Made by a program: the position numbers and the translations under genes. Shown here piece after piece: positions 23,015 through 33,574 of a stretch of 64,000 nucleotides of DNA. The notes beneath the pieces were generated by a model. It was not told the origin of the DNA. It ran no database searches and saw only the letters and a program-made list of their open reading frames with translations. The stretch spans positions 6,558,360 through 6,622,359 of the forward strand of contig CAXIPT010000004.1 in the NCBI GenBank assembly GCA_964030475.1. The letters are read 5' to 3'. Positions within the stretch are counted from its first letter, which is position 1. Each line of letters starts with the position of its first letter. The stretch is from Tethya wilhelma. Its lineage: Eukaryota > Porifera > Demospongiae > Tethyida > Tethyidae.

Positions 23015-23130
23015 GTATGTGTCTGTCTGTATAAATCAACAATCATGCAACTTTTTATGTGGCTATAATAGCAACACATCAATCAATAATTAATCTGATT
23101 ATTACACAAAATTGACATCATAAAACTTAC

Positions 23131-23901
23131 TTCTTCTATAGGCACTTCAGGAGTAATACAAACTGTTGTTCCATCAACAGTACGGCCTGGAGATACTGTA
23201 CACTCTCCATCTATCATTGTGACACATCCATCATAGAGTCTAACACCACTTAACTCGACAGAGAAGTTTTGACCAAGAATAGTTCCACTTTCTGTGATGT
23301 GTTGATTGATGAGATCATTGGCAGCAGTGGTGACATTGTCTTGAATCGTTGTGAGACTGCTATCGAGCTGTTGTGTTAGTTCAAATGATAAAGCTGTTAT
23401 ATTAACCTCAGCTGCACTTCTGAGCTCATTCAAATCTTGCTTGAGCAACTGTATTTCATTTTGCTGGCTGATTAACATGGTTTGAAGATCGTTGGCTGTA
23501 GTAGTGACATTGTCTTGAATAGTTGTTATGTTAGCATCAACCACGCTTCTGAGCTCATTCAAATCTTGTTTGAGTGACTGAATTCGACTCATCAACATGG
23601 TTTGTAGGCTAGTGAATTCCTGTGGAGTTGCAGCACACTCACAGTTGGTCTGAGTATAGACCCTTTGTGCTACAATTATCGAAAGAAGAACTCCAGCAAG
23701 AGCCATCAAAAATGCTGCCACCACCGCAAATGCATAAGCACACATTCTTTGACGAATGGCTTTGTAAATACTTTGGATGCGGTCGTAACCATCCTTTGGT
23801 TCAGTATGAAGCTGAAAACTCTGAGAATCGTGGCTCAGTTGTTCACGGTTCTTAACATCATTGATGGGTGAGGGAGAGAGACTCTTGGAATTTCTTGACA
23901 T
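23131..23901 (-). CDS. Type II membrane protein with coiled-coil ectodomain, copy 1
   Basis: ATG 23901 gives a short cytoplasmic part (about 50 residues, with GYDRIQSIY), then one transmembrane helix (CAYAFAVVAAFLMALAGVLL, about residues 53-78). The ectodomain has two heptad-rich blocks each containing SLKQDLNELRS or LLKQDLNELRS and several NxT/NxS sites. It ends with a conserved unit GTILGQNFSVELSGVRLYDG and VDGTTVCITPEVPIEE. A consensus donor GTAAGTTT (23130 downward) follows, so a further exon probably exists but none is identified; unspliced, the frame would close at 23083. It lacks the repeated YDDI tail of copies 2 and 3 and has a longer coiled coil. Family not recognised. Confidence 0.65.
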
Positions 23902-24063
23902 ACTGCTCTGTCTTACAGCAATAATAATATCAGACCATTCATAAATTTAAAATGCTTGCATACATGCTTTTATTGCTAGCTATTTTAATTTTGTACATAA
24001 TCATTTCGACTATATAAGGACACGCTTCACAAACCACTAAAAGCCCCTTACAACCCACTATAT

Positions 24064-24974
24064 ACAAGTAGTAAAAATTTCAAAAAAATAAGTAGTGTAG
24101 GAATGGGCAGTGCAGTAAAAAGTATTGAAACAAGGCATGGTCTCAATTTCGGCACATGACTACTTCATTTTTATTCTTGGTCACTTATAATTATGGATTT
24201 TCAGCATTGTGTTGCGATGATCGGTACAATAATACCGTAGCTAGCTTATTATTACTGCATAATTGGTTCAATTTCTCAGTACATTATAATATAACTATAG
24301 CTAATTGCTTGGCTACTGAAATAATGGAGTAAACTATAAAAGACAAGTATAATAACTTAAACTGGATTACCAGCCAAGAGTTGAACATTAAAATGAAGTA
24401 GTCATGTGCCGAAATTGAGACCATGCCTTGTTTCAATACTTTTTACCGCACTGCCCATTCCTACACTACTTATTTTTTTGAAATTTTTACTACTTGTTCA
24501 TTCACTTTTTTCAACACTACAGTGTGGAGACTGTCAGAGACTGGTAAGTCCCTACAAAAAGCTCGAGTAAGAGCTACATGCACTTCAGTATGCTAGAGGG
24601 AGCTAATGCGCATGCGTATATAATGCCACGTGCAAAGATAATGAATGACCTTTGAACTCTACCCACAAAGATGGCTGCATTGTAGTACATGAATTTATAC
24701 ACTAAGTTTTAAAGCTTTCTAGTTTTTGTTTAGGCCTATTTATGATGAAAACGAGTATCAAGGAATGTAGTACCCATGAAAAGAACTTACTTTGTGCTGT
24801 CAAAGTTGGCTCAACACATTCTGGTTCTCTGGAAATCCTTTTCAAGTAAGTCAGTTAGGAAGTACGTACGTAAGTAAGTAAGTAAGTAAGTAAGTTAGAT
24901 GAACAAAAATGGCACTATGGTGGCTTCCCACTAGCGCTCTCTACGAGTGCTGGGGAAAGTTTTTGTGAGTTTTA
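24064..24974. mobile_element. Foldback element (family A core plus right arm of family B), copy 2
   Basis: Core arms 24064-24170 and about 24385-24497 are inverted repeats. Beyond them the right arm (24498-24974) matches the right arm of the complete element at 45512-47103: GGAGACTGTCAGAGACTGG, GCGCATGCG, CTTTGAACTCTACC, TCAAGTAAGTCAGTTAGGAA. It stops at the N at 24975. A short AAGT/AAGTAAGT tandem repeat lies at 24865-24895. The left arm is absent. Confidence 0.75.
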
Positions 24975-25069
24975 NGTTGCTATTTTGAGTTGTAGAAGTC
25001 AAATTTTGACAAAATATTCTTGTCAATTTAACTAGACTAATTCAATTTTACGATTCATTTTTTGCTGTG

Positions 25070-25810
25070 TAGCAGTGGAAAGAAAGAACTTGCAAAGCAA
25101 GATTCTGAAGTATTGTATAAAAAGGCTGGTACATTGAAAAGCTCTAAACCTAGTCAAAGACTAAGTAGTGATCGTGGATGGCTTAAAAAGGGAGACAGTC
25201 ACAATGACTCATGTAATAGTTCAAGCTCAAGCTCTCTGGCTAGCAAGAAACAGTGGCGGATCCAGAAAAATAGAATGGGGGGTTCAGAAATATTTGCGCG
25301 CGAAGCGCGCCGCAAATTTTTGAAAACCACGCCCATTTTGTGTAAACCACACCCATTCCACGTGATTTAGCTCCACCCATTTTTTAATCTGAGCAGAGTG
25401 AACTCGCGCTACGCAGCTGCTGAGCTGAAGGTGAAGGTAGCTGCTGAGCTCTCTCAAGTGTCTTCTTAGCTGTTTTTTGCAAGATATTCTCTTTTTAGGC
25501 TTATTTGGCTGTCATTCAAGATTCTAAAGTAAGTCACTTTGCGTATAAAAGCACAATGAATAATTGAATTTCTAGGCTAAAGGGGGGTGCAGCTGACCCC
25601 CCCTTCCCCCCCCCTGGATCCGCCACTGAGAAAGATAAAGGAACAATGAAACGAAAGCTGCCCAGCATGTTGCTGGGAGATGGTGCTGCCTCTAAGGATG
25701 ATTCTGACTTTCTTTTCGGCAAACCATCTACAAAACAGGCAAAGTTAAACTTAAAAGCGAACAAAGACTCAGTGCAATCAAAAGTTATTGAAATACTGGA
25801 CAGTGATTAA
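25070..25810 (+). pseudogene. RECQL 3'-end fragment interrupted by a transposon
   Basis: Codes for the last about 120 residues of RECQL (SSGKKELAKQDSEV to EILDSD with TAA 25808-25810), very close to both full copies. It lacks everything upstream, and it is split at 25250/25629 by a 378-bp element. Read without the element the frame is continuous. It occupies the place in module 2 where the other modules have a TRAF gene. Confidence 0.9.
25251..25628. mobile_element. MITE with CAGTGGCGGATCCAG termini
   Basis: Perfect 15-bp terminal inverted repeats CAGTGGCGGATCCAG / CTGGATCCGCCACTG, flanked by AGAAA on both sides (25246-25250 and 25629-25633). The empty site is seen in both full RECQL copies, which verifies the ends. 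The interior has no coding capacity. The CAGTGGCG start resembles hAT-type termini, but the 5-bp duplication is shorter than the usual 8. Confidence 0.9.
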
Positions 25811-26058
25811 TAAACAAGACTGTAATGAATAATCATTCAACTAATTAAAATTAATAATAGTTGCCAACAATTAATTTTAAAGATACAGTCAGGATAACAT
25901 ACAATGTAGTGACTAACATTAAAGATGTAGAATTAAAATTTTTAATCGAACAGACCTCCTATATATTGATTCTGTTAATATGTAACAAAGTATATATGCC
26001 AGCTATAATTATATAGTGCATGGACTATATATAAAAGCTCTAGTTGTCTACAGTAACA

Positions 26059-26267
26059 ATGTTTGCTGGTATTGCTAGTGTCTTGGGACATCTAGTCACC
26101 CGTAGACCACATGTGACTGGGTGTTCAAATGGATTAGCAGCTGCATTAGGTACCACCACACTGCAGATACAGAAAATCCTGTTTCTTTCAGGGATTACAT
26201 CAAGAAGTGTTGAGAGTGGATTAACTTCTGGTGAGTTTTCAGTTCTTACACAGAGAGCATCCAGAAG
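26059..26267 (+). CDS. Exon of unknown family (MFAGIA), copy 2
   Basis: Same unit as at 22821, reading MFAGIASVLGHLVTRRPHVT, five codons longer in the middle (LQIQK) and followed by donor GTATGTGT at 26268. The open frame is kept in this copy despite surrounding noncoding divergence, a weak sign of coding function. An alternative donor GTGAGTTTT exists at about 26230. Confidence 0.45.
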
Positions 26268-26398
26268 GTATGTGTCTGTCTGTATAAATCATCAATCATA
26301 CATAATATTTAAACTTTTTATGTGGCTACACATGCAGCAACACATCATGCGGTGTAATTAAACTGATTATTAACATAAAATGGACATTATAAAACTTA

Positions 26399-27422
26399 CT
26401 TCTTCTACAGGCACTTCAGGAGTAATACAAACTGTTGTTCCATCAACAGTACGGCCAGGAGATACTGTACACTCTCCATCTATCATTGTGACACATCCAT
26501 CATACAGCCTAACACCACTTAACTCGACAGAGAAGTTTTGACCAAGAATAGTTCCACCTTCCATGATGCGTTGATCAATGAGATCATTGGCAGTAGTGGT
26601 GAGAGTGTTTTGAATCATCGTGATGTTCACTTCACTTCTGAGCTCATTCAATTCCAGTTTTAGCGATTTTATTTCATTTTGAAGGTTACCACAATTACAG
26701 TCGGTTTGGGAGTACACTCTTAGTGCCACTACTAGTGAAAGAACAAGTCCTGCAAAAGCCATTAGAAACACAATCACCATTATCACGTAAGCACACAAGA
26801 TATGACGAGTAGTATAATAGAGACTCCGGTGGTCATCATAACCACTCTTTGTTTCATCACCATGAAGATGAAATGCGGATTCTTGAGAATTGAGATTCAG
26901 TTGTTGCACTGGCATCAGCTTGGTTGGAATAAAATTGGATTCTTTGGGTTCATTGCTCTCACTGGCCATGGGTGCTAGATAGGCTACTGCATTAGAAGAG
27001 ATCTTAGAATCTCTTGAGATTGGTTCAATATCGTCATATTCACTGGGCTTATCACATTTGCCAGGGGATTGGTAGGTCATAGCAGTATGAGAATTTGATT
27101 CAGAACCGAGACTTTTAGAATCCCTCGATATTCGATCAACATTGTCTTGTTCTTCGAGTTTATCACCTTCACCAGGTGATCGATACACTGTAGCAGTGTG
27201 CATATCGGCCATCGTAGAATCTATTAGATCTCGAGACACTAGTTCCACATCGTCATACACACTAGGCTTATCACTGTCACCAGGGGATTGATAGATTCTG
27301 AAAATACATGGGCTCTTGGATCTGGCATTTCTTGGCATTGGTATGATATCATCATAAACATTTGGACTATCATCCTCACCTCCAATTGATTGACTGGTAG
27401 TTGTGGGAGAATTTCTCAACAT
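26399..27422 (-). CDS. Type II membrane protein with ITIM-like tyrosine repeats, copy 2
   Basis: ATG 27422 starts about 341 codons before a consensus donor GTAAGTTT. The N-terminal 205 residues are predicted cytoplasmic and contain imperfect repeats of the form YxSPGxxDKxxxYDDVExxSRD, with tyrosine motifs YDDI (about 23), YDDV (56) and YDDI (129). SVYDDV and SEYDDI fit the ITIM consensus S/I/V/L-x-Y-x-x-I/V/L. One transmembrane helix follows (AYVIMVIVFLMAFAGLVLSL, about 211-236). Then comes a short coiled coil (LKLELNELRSEV) and the conserved membrane-distal unit ending VCITPEVPVEE. Phosphorylated YxxI/V motifs normally bind SH2 domains. No signal peptide, so type II topology. Family not recognised; a further exon is probable. 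Confidence 0.7.
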
Positions 27423-28057
27423 TCTAGCTATTAATTTTAACGGTGCTTGATCTTATGAAGTCAGCTCAATTTACTGAATTAGTAGCTTGATTTCAGTTGG
27501 ACAATGTAAGAAACTTTGACACTTTAGATTGTCCACAAATAAGTAGGTATTTTGCTCAAGACTTTGGAGATTGATCTGTTGGCTTGCTTTGAAATCCTTT
27601 ATCTGGATCACACTAATATAACACCAATGCAGTTTTGAGTCAGTATGACCCCCATTACAACTTAACAATGGTGGACTGTCACACTGAAAACACTTTGCTA
27701 TTAGCTTGCAGAAAGGAAATGCAAACTCTTTGAGGTGTGGAGGAGAAAGCCTACAAGTAATGTAGGAAACAAGGAAGTATCATATGCTACAAAAGGACAC
27801 AATACTATCACAGCACTTGTAAGATCACTTAGACCAACTTGCAATTGCAAGAGTAAACAGTTTGTACAGCAAGCACCTAAGCTAGGTGCACCTAAGCTAT
27901 AGGTACGCGTTAAATAAACCGCAAGAATGTGATTTGTCGTTATAGTACAAGCAATATCCTGTCCTGGTTCCCACATCCTGAGTTCAAAGGTGTGCACGTG
28001 ACTAGCAGAATAAACAACTCTGGTACTAGTATATAGCTGTTCAAGAATAATCACAAG
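27423..28057. other. Intergenic region, no gene seen
   Basis: Head-to-head spacer between the membrane-protein gene and the secreted-protein gene, so it should hold both promoters. No TATA box, repeat family or coding frame with recognisable motifs was found. Confidence 0.5.
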
Positions 28058-28777
28058 ATGAAACTCGTAGCTGTCTTGTTAATGATATCTGTCTTTTACA
28101 AGTGCCAAGGTATAATATACAACTAGATTATAATAATTATTATGAAAGACATGTGCACAAGTATAAAGATGTAATTTTTGTAGTTGTGCTGCTGGGTATA
28201 AGCAATGCCTTATCAACTTTCCCAATACATTCATGTATGACTTGCATAACATGTCAGTAGTCATAAAACTCACATTAAAATATTATTGATACCAGCCACA
28301 TTTAGTGTGTCCTCCTTTACTTGTGAAAGAGAAGTGGAGGACTGTTCTGTTCTCACCTGCACCTCTGATATTCAACACAATGGAAACCTCACCTTATCTC
28401 TAATGGTACACTGAAGGCCAGTGTTATGAGCAACCGAGCTTCAATGTCACCGTTATATAGAGACGATTCATCCGCTATTGATGGTGTGACTGTAACGGCT
28501 GTTTTACCAGTTCCCATTGATTGTTTCCATATTATTAATAGACTGTTTGCCAACAGTGTGGTAGAGGCACCCCCCAACATGCTGTTTGAGCAGATAAGGG
28601 TGTATCTTAATGGTTCTAATCATGAGTTTGTGCAAGAAAATCTACTACTGAGGGAAGTGAATGCTACAGATTTCAGTGTGCAAGCCCAGATAGGGAGTTT
28701 CCGAGATGATACCTGCAGCTACGTGTGATGCCAGGTATAATACTATATTCTTTTATGAGCTAGTTGACACACATTCT

Positions 28778-28830
<53 letters not shown>

Positions 28831-28847
28831 GCACACACACACACACA

Positions 28848-28885
<38 letters not shown>

Positions 28886-29083
28886 CAGGCATNNNNNNNN
28901 NNNNNNNNNNNNNNNNNNNNNACACACACACACACACACACACATGCACACACACACACACACACACACAAGCTACTACAACCGACAACGGTGCTGGTAG
29001 TATGTGCAAGATGAATTCAGTAGCCACAATTTTGGTAGCAGCAATGGTAGCTGGTACGATTCTCATAAATCTACCCTGGAATT
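28058..29083 (+). pseudogene. Small secreted protein, probably GPI- or membrane-anchored, with a frame break
   Basis: Exon 1 (28058-28109) encodes a signal peptide (MKLVAVLLMISVFYKCQ) with donor GTATAA. Exon 2 starts at 28296 with FTCEREVEDCSVLTCTSD, a cysteine pattern shared with the gene at 30640. One base is missing near 28398: the frame runs into TGA, while the homologous frame continues with NGTLKASVMSNRASM and on to CSY just before 28730. A last exon after the microsatellite encodes KMNSVATILVAAMVAGTILI and a stop, a hydrophobic tail typical of a GPI signal or a transmembrane end. Not an immunoglobulin or FN3 domain by visible motifs; function unknown. Confidence 0.5.
28781..28970. repeat. 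TC/CA microsatellite with assembly gap
   Basis: A (TC)n then (CA)n tract interrupted by 29 Ns at 28893-28921, so its true length is unknown. The apparent reading frames through it are artefacts of the repeat. Confidence 0.95.
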
Positions 29084-29089
29084 GAATTA

Positions 29090-30639
29090 TAAAGATCTAA
29101 CTTTCTATTATAATTATTTCTACTTATACATGCATGACATATTGATATTGTGGGTTTATGCTTTGTGGTTAATTTGTGTATGAACTGCATGGCATTACTC
29201 GCTGTTAATTTTCTTTCTTGCTGGTCTCTTTAGCCTTGTTTTGACTCACCCTACAGCAACTTACTGTTTAGCCAAGTCTTAATTGTTTGTGTGTATTACT
29301 ATGTAATAACTTACTTTGTATTATACTAGTCGATGAGAACTAGTATTATTATTATCAGATTGAATGCTGTTTATATTAATATATTAAGTGTTAATTGCTC
29401 AGCATAGTAATTTAACATAGATTTATTATAATTATTGATATATATCACAGGGCACACAACACAGTACTCCAATATAATATTAATAGAACACGAAAAACAA
29501 CAGTGAATAATAATGATTAATAATTTTGTGAACCGCATGCAATGATTTATCAGATGAAAAACAAACAAAACAATAAATGCAATGAAAAGAAAAACAAAAC
29601 CAAACTTGAAAAAAAAAAAAGACTAAGCTTCTGTTTCGCTTTTGATTGAAAAAGAGTGCAAACTATTAGTGAATTGATTATCTGCATCATTATTATCATG
29701 AACTGACTGATGAATGAGTACTACCATGGCAATTACTGCTGGTACCTCACCAATGAAGAAGAGTGCAGTAGCCACCATTTTATTAGCAGCTGTGTCTTAA
29801 TTCACAATACTAGCTAGAATGGAATTGAGCTGAACAGAAAACAAATTTAAGCAAAATAAGAAAATAAACAAATTAAATGGTATGAATAGAAGCAAAACAT
29901 TAGTTTCATTACTTTCATAGTTCATAACAACAGTGGCGTAGCCAGGGTGTGGCTAGCTGTGGCTCAAGCCACACCTAACTACTCCAAATCCCTAGCCACT
30001 CCTCTATGATTTGATGCCCACCGGCATATATCTTGAGCATACTGGATCTTAGACTAGCTACATTTTAGTAGATCTAACAGTGATAGGTAAAGTTCTAGTG
30101 CATATATATGCATGATAGTACAATATAAATCATTCTATGATACAAGTTCACCATAAATCCAACTATAATTGCCTCTTGGTCAACTGGATCATGGGCCTTC
30201 TATCACCAACTATCTCTTGGAAGTGAGTGTGACTTCACTAATATCCACCTTTTAGCCACACACAATCTAAATGTCTGGCTACGCCACTGATAACAATAAT
30301 TTTTAGTATAGGTAACCACATGATTCAGAGTGCAATTATGGAGCTAATAGCACTCCAGCTGCCAAGAGTATGGCAAAATAATAGCACGAGTGCAGCAAGT
30401 GCTATTAGGCCATACGAGTGCCATAATTACAGCTTGCATGCCAACTTGATTGAATTAATCATTTTACAGTATAATAGTTATTCATAATTATGACACTATA
30501 GTATTGTCAAATTAAAATTCATAGTTTTTAGTTCCTTAGCAACAAACAAAAAAGTAAATACATGGAGCCTGTGCTTGTTAGGGTCTAACAGTATACAGCT
30601 GCAAAACAATAATTGATTTCAGCTCACTGAATCGTAAAG
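29090..30639. other. Spacer with a remnant hydrophobic-tail exon and a MITE
   Basis: At about 29752-29810 a short frame MKKSAVATILLAAVS with stop resembles the C-terminal hydrophobic exon of the preceding gene (NSVATILVAAMV), suggesting a decayed tandem copy. 29931-30289 is a MITE. The rest is AT-rich with no gene seen. Confidence 0.5.
29931..30289. mobile_element. MITE with CAGTGGCGTAGCCAG termini
   Basis: Terminal inverted repeats CAGTGGCGTAGCCAG and CTGGCTACGCCACTG. ATAACAA flanks both ends (29924-29930 and 30290-30296), a 7-bp target duplication. The ends share CAGTGGCG with the element in the RECQL fragment but the interiors differ, so these are related subfamilies. Non-coding. Confidence 0.9.
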
Positions 30640-31416
30640 ATGTCATTAATAAAGGAGATTCTTACTACAGCATTGTGGATGACAGTTCTCCTACCATGCA
30701 GCCATGGACAGACTGGTAAGACACATATATACACATGATTACCTGCATAGCCTTGTTCCCAGGCTCCCCGCCTATCTTACATATAAAGAACAGGCTCCCT
30801 GCCTACTTGACATGTCGGTAGGCTTAATGTTGTTTATAGCTATAGGCTTAGGTTAGGTATAGGCTTAGGCAGGTAGGCTTATAGGCTTAGGCTGCAGGCC
30901 CGGGAACAAGGCTATTACTAACCTGCATGCATGGTATAAGAGATAATTATAATAATGATGTGTATGAGTTAGGATTCCTAACTCATACACATCATTATTA
31001 TAATTATCTCTTTTACTGTATAGCAATTTCCAAACTGGTGTGCGACAGAAATGATGACTGCTCGACTGTGACATGTACTTCTGATGTGAAATATGCTAAA
31101 CTTCTACAGATCCTGGCAAAAGATGAGCTGAGTTATGATTCACCACTCAACATCTCCATTACTACTATCTTAATAAATGACGGGAATTTCATTTATAACA
31201 ATTTAACTATCACTACAAGCTTGACAACAGATTGTTTCTGCTACTCAAAACTTGAAAGAGTAGGCTCATCAGTTAATACAACAATCGATAATAGGGAGCA
31301 GAGTTCGGGCCATGGCCAGATAAGGGTGGTTTATGATGTTTCTGACAAGGGGGTATTAGTTACACTTTTATTATTTAGAGCAGATATTTCGGAAGATTTC
31401 TACATATACAGTCAGG
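30640..31416 (+). CDS. Small secreted or anchored protein, paralogue, 3' end cut at an N
   Basis: Exon 1 (30640-30715): signal peptide MSLIKEILTTALWMTVLLPC, donor GTAAGAC. Exon 2 starts at 31024 (acceptor GTATAG) and runs LVCDRNDDCSTVTCTSDVKY and on to about YIYSQ, donor GTAAAC near 31417; it has several N-glycosylation sequons. The cysteine spacing matches the gene at 28058. The expected C-terminal hydrophobic exon is not reached before the single N at 31436, after which a TRAF gene begins. No known domain recognised. Confidence 0.6.
30749..30913. mobile_element. MITE with AGCCTTGTTCCC termini in an intron
   Basis: AGCCTTGTTCCCAGG and its inverse CCGGGAACAAGGCT delimit 165 bp rich in TAGGCTTAGG motifs. 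The termini belong to the same family as the 1.4-kb element at 36411-37822 and the small one at 56824-56930. It lies in the first intron of the secreted-protein gene. Confidence 0.75.
30938..31012. repeat. Perfect 37-bp-arm palindrome beside a splice acceptor
   Basis: Arms 30938-30974 and 30976-31012 are exact reverse complements around one base (centre AGGATTCCT). The palindrome ends 11 bp before the acceptor AG at 31022-31023. Confidence 0.9.
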
Positions 31417-31455
31417 TAAACACTACCGGAGTTGTNGCCCCTTTTTAAAATAGAA

Positions 31456-32985
31456 ATGGCTTCAAAACTAGACCCTCCTCTAGAAGGAAATAAACAAAGA
31501 TCAGTTATTCCCCAGGAAATTGCTCCCCCCGAGGCAGAGTACGACTTTTTGGAAGAGCCTTCTCAAGATTTCTTCTGTCCAGTGACCATGCAACTGTAAC
31601 AGTTGCTCAACCCTCACCAGACTTCTTGCTGTGGTAAACATCTCTCTCATGAAGCGGTCACTAAGATCCAACGAGCGAGATGGTAAGCCATGTCCTTTAT
31701 GTAAAGATTCCCAGCTAACAACAATGCAAGACAAGTTTCATAAGAGGAGAGTAAATGAGATCAAGGTTTATTGTCCCTACAAGAAAAGTGGGTGTGAGTG
31801 GGTGGGTGAAGTCAATAAAGTCAAACAGCATTCAGAAACCTGTCCAAAGCGAGTCTGGCAGTGCCAGTATTGTGATTTTGAGTCAATGTATGAAAATGAT
31901 GTGAAAAAACATGTGTCAGCTTGTACCAAGTATCCAGTGTTGTGTCCAAACTGTTGTGAAGTTGGTTCAGTGGCTCGTTGTGATGTGGAGTCCCATCTGA
32001 TGGTGTGTCCTCTTGAGCCAGTGACGTGTGAGTATGCTGAAGTAGGTTGTGATGTGAAGGTCCCTCGTAGAGACCTTGACCGTCACATGAAGGAGGGACA
32101 ACAACACCATCTCATGAGTGCTACTCTTCTCATCCTTAGACTGACCAGAGAAAATACAGATGAAAGGAACAGACTGCTTCAAAACATTGAAAAAATGAAA
32201 ACAGCACTGAATACGAGAGACCAACAGATTGCTCACCTTCAACAGCAACAACAGGATTGGGACACTAATTTTATTCAGCAAAAAGTGAGAGAAAAGGATG
32301 AGCAAATTGCACAACTTCAATCAAAACTAGTTGAAAGGAACCTACAGATTGAGAAGAAAGAAGACGAAGTTGTATATCTTCAGAAACAGCTCAAACAGGT
32401 TCAAGATGGGCTTGAAGCTAAAGTCACTGACATTCAACAATGCATGGTTAACACTCAGGAACACTTGAAGCAACAAGACCAACATCTTGAATGTGTTAGC
32501 AAGCGATTTTACCGTTTGCAAGGATTCTCTGTCCATGATTTCACTCTCACTGACTTCAAGAAGCATCAGGCACGTGGTGGTGGTGGGGACTGGTACAGTG
32601 AACCATTCTACTCTAATCCAAGAGCAGGGCCTTGTAAGTTCAAGCTAAAAGTTGAGACAAATGGATATGGTGAATTCCGTCTAGAATATATAGGAATATG
32701 GTTTAAAATGCTGAAAAATGGTGACAACGACAAGTTAGATCGACCAGTCCATATCACAGCACATGTGCAGCTGTTAAACCAGCTAGGAGACCATGGCCAT
32801 CATGAGAAGATTACCACTGGGAGATGGAATAAAGAGGAGAAAGGATTCCATCAAGGAAGAATAGCCATCAAGGAAGAATAGCCAAGTTCTTCAAGCTCAG
32901 TGAGCTTGGGCTCGACGTGGAGAAAAACACTCAATACTTGAAGAATGACAGTCTCCAGTTCCGAGTCTACTTTAAAGCAGACTAG
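31456..32985 (+). pseudogene. TRAF-type adaptor, second copy, multiply disrupted
   Basis: Contiguous version of the TRAF at 20250, without the OTU insert: MASKLDPPLEGNKQR then VIPQEIAPPEAEYDF. Lesions: in-frame TAA at 31597-31599 in the RING; a 4-bp tandem duplication (CGAG, 31672-31679) that shifts the frame before GKPCPLC; and a 17-bp tandem duplication (32849-32865 and 32866-32882) that shifts the TRAF-C domain into a stop at 32881. The central zf-TRAF fingers, coiled coil and most of TRAF-C are otherwise open and about 95% identical to the first copy. A stop-codon-terminated fragment of about 400 codons could still be made. The gene starts 20 bp after the single N at 31436. Confidence 0.9.
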
Positions 32986-33240
32986 AAGTATAAATTATAC
33001 AGACTGATGATGAAACCTATATAGTTTTTTTGGTTAATCACTATTATTGTGATCCTATATCCAAATGTCTGCAGGATCAAATACAATTAATAATTAAAGT
33101 CAAACTGTCTGTATGGTATAAACTTGCACTAGTTGTCTATATACAGTAAACAATGTTTGCTGGTATTGCTAAAGTCTTGGGATGTCTATATAGTCACTCA
33201 TAGTCCACGAGTCTAGTTTTCTACAATTTATACAGTAACA

Positions 33241-33450
33241 ATGTTTGCTGGTATTGCTAGTGTCTTGGGACATCTAGTCACTCGTAGACCACATGTGACT
33301 GGGTGTTCAAGTGGATTAGCAGCTGCATTAGGAACCACCACACTGCAGATACAGTAAATCCTGTTTCTTTCTGGGATTACATCAAGAAGTGTTGAGAGTG
33401 GATTAACTTCCTGTGAGTCTCTAGTTCTTACACAGACGGCATCCAGAAGG
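33241..33450 (+). pseudogene. Exon of unknown family (MFAGIA), copy 3 with in-frame stop
   Basis: Same unit as at 22821 and 26059, but AAA of LQIQK has become TAA (about 33355-33357), so the frame is broken. The donor GTATGTGT is kept. A truncated duplicate of its start lies at about 33151, as in module 1. Confidence 0.5.
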
Positions 33451-33574
33451 TATGTGTCTGTCTGTATAAATCAGCCATCATACTTTAAACTTTTTATGTG
33501 GCTACACAGCAACACATCATGAAGTACGTGTAATTAAACTGATTATTAACACAAAATTGACATTAAAAACTTAC

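Noticed and set aside
28706..29014. Long open frames of His/Thr or Cys/Val repeats on both strands
   Set aside because: They are translations of a CA/GT microsatellite interrupted by a 29-N gap.
30780..30905. TTAGGC-like repeats resembling telomere repeats
   Set aside because: Spacing is irregular and the stretch lies wholly inside a small MITE; not a telomere array.
31967..32566. Minus-strand open frames opposite the TRAF coiled coil, also seen in the first copy
   Set aside because: Shadow frames; conserved only because the sense strand is conserved.
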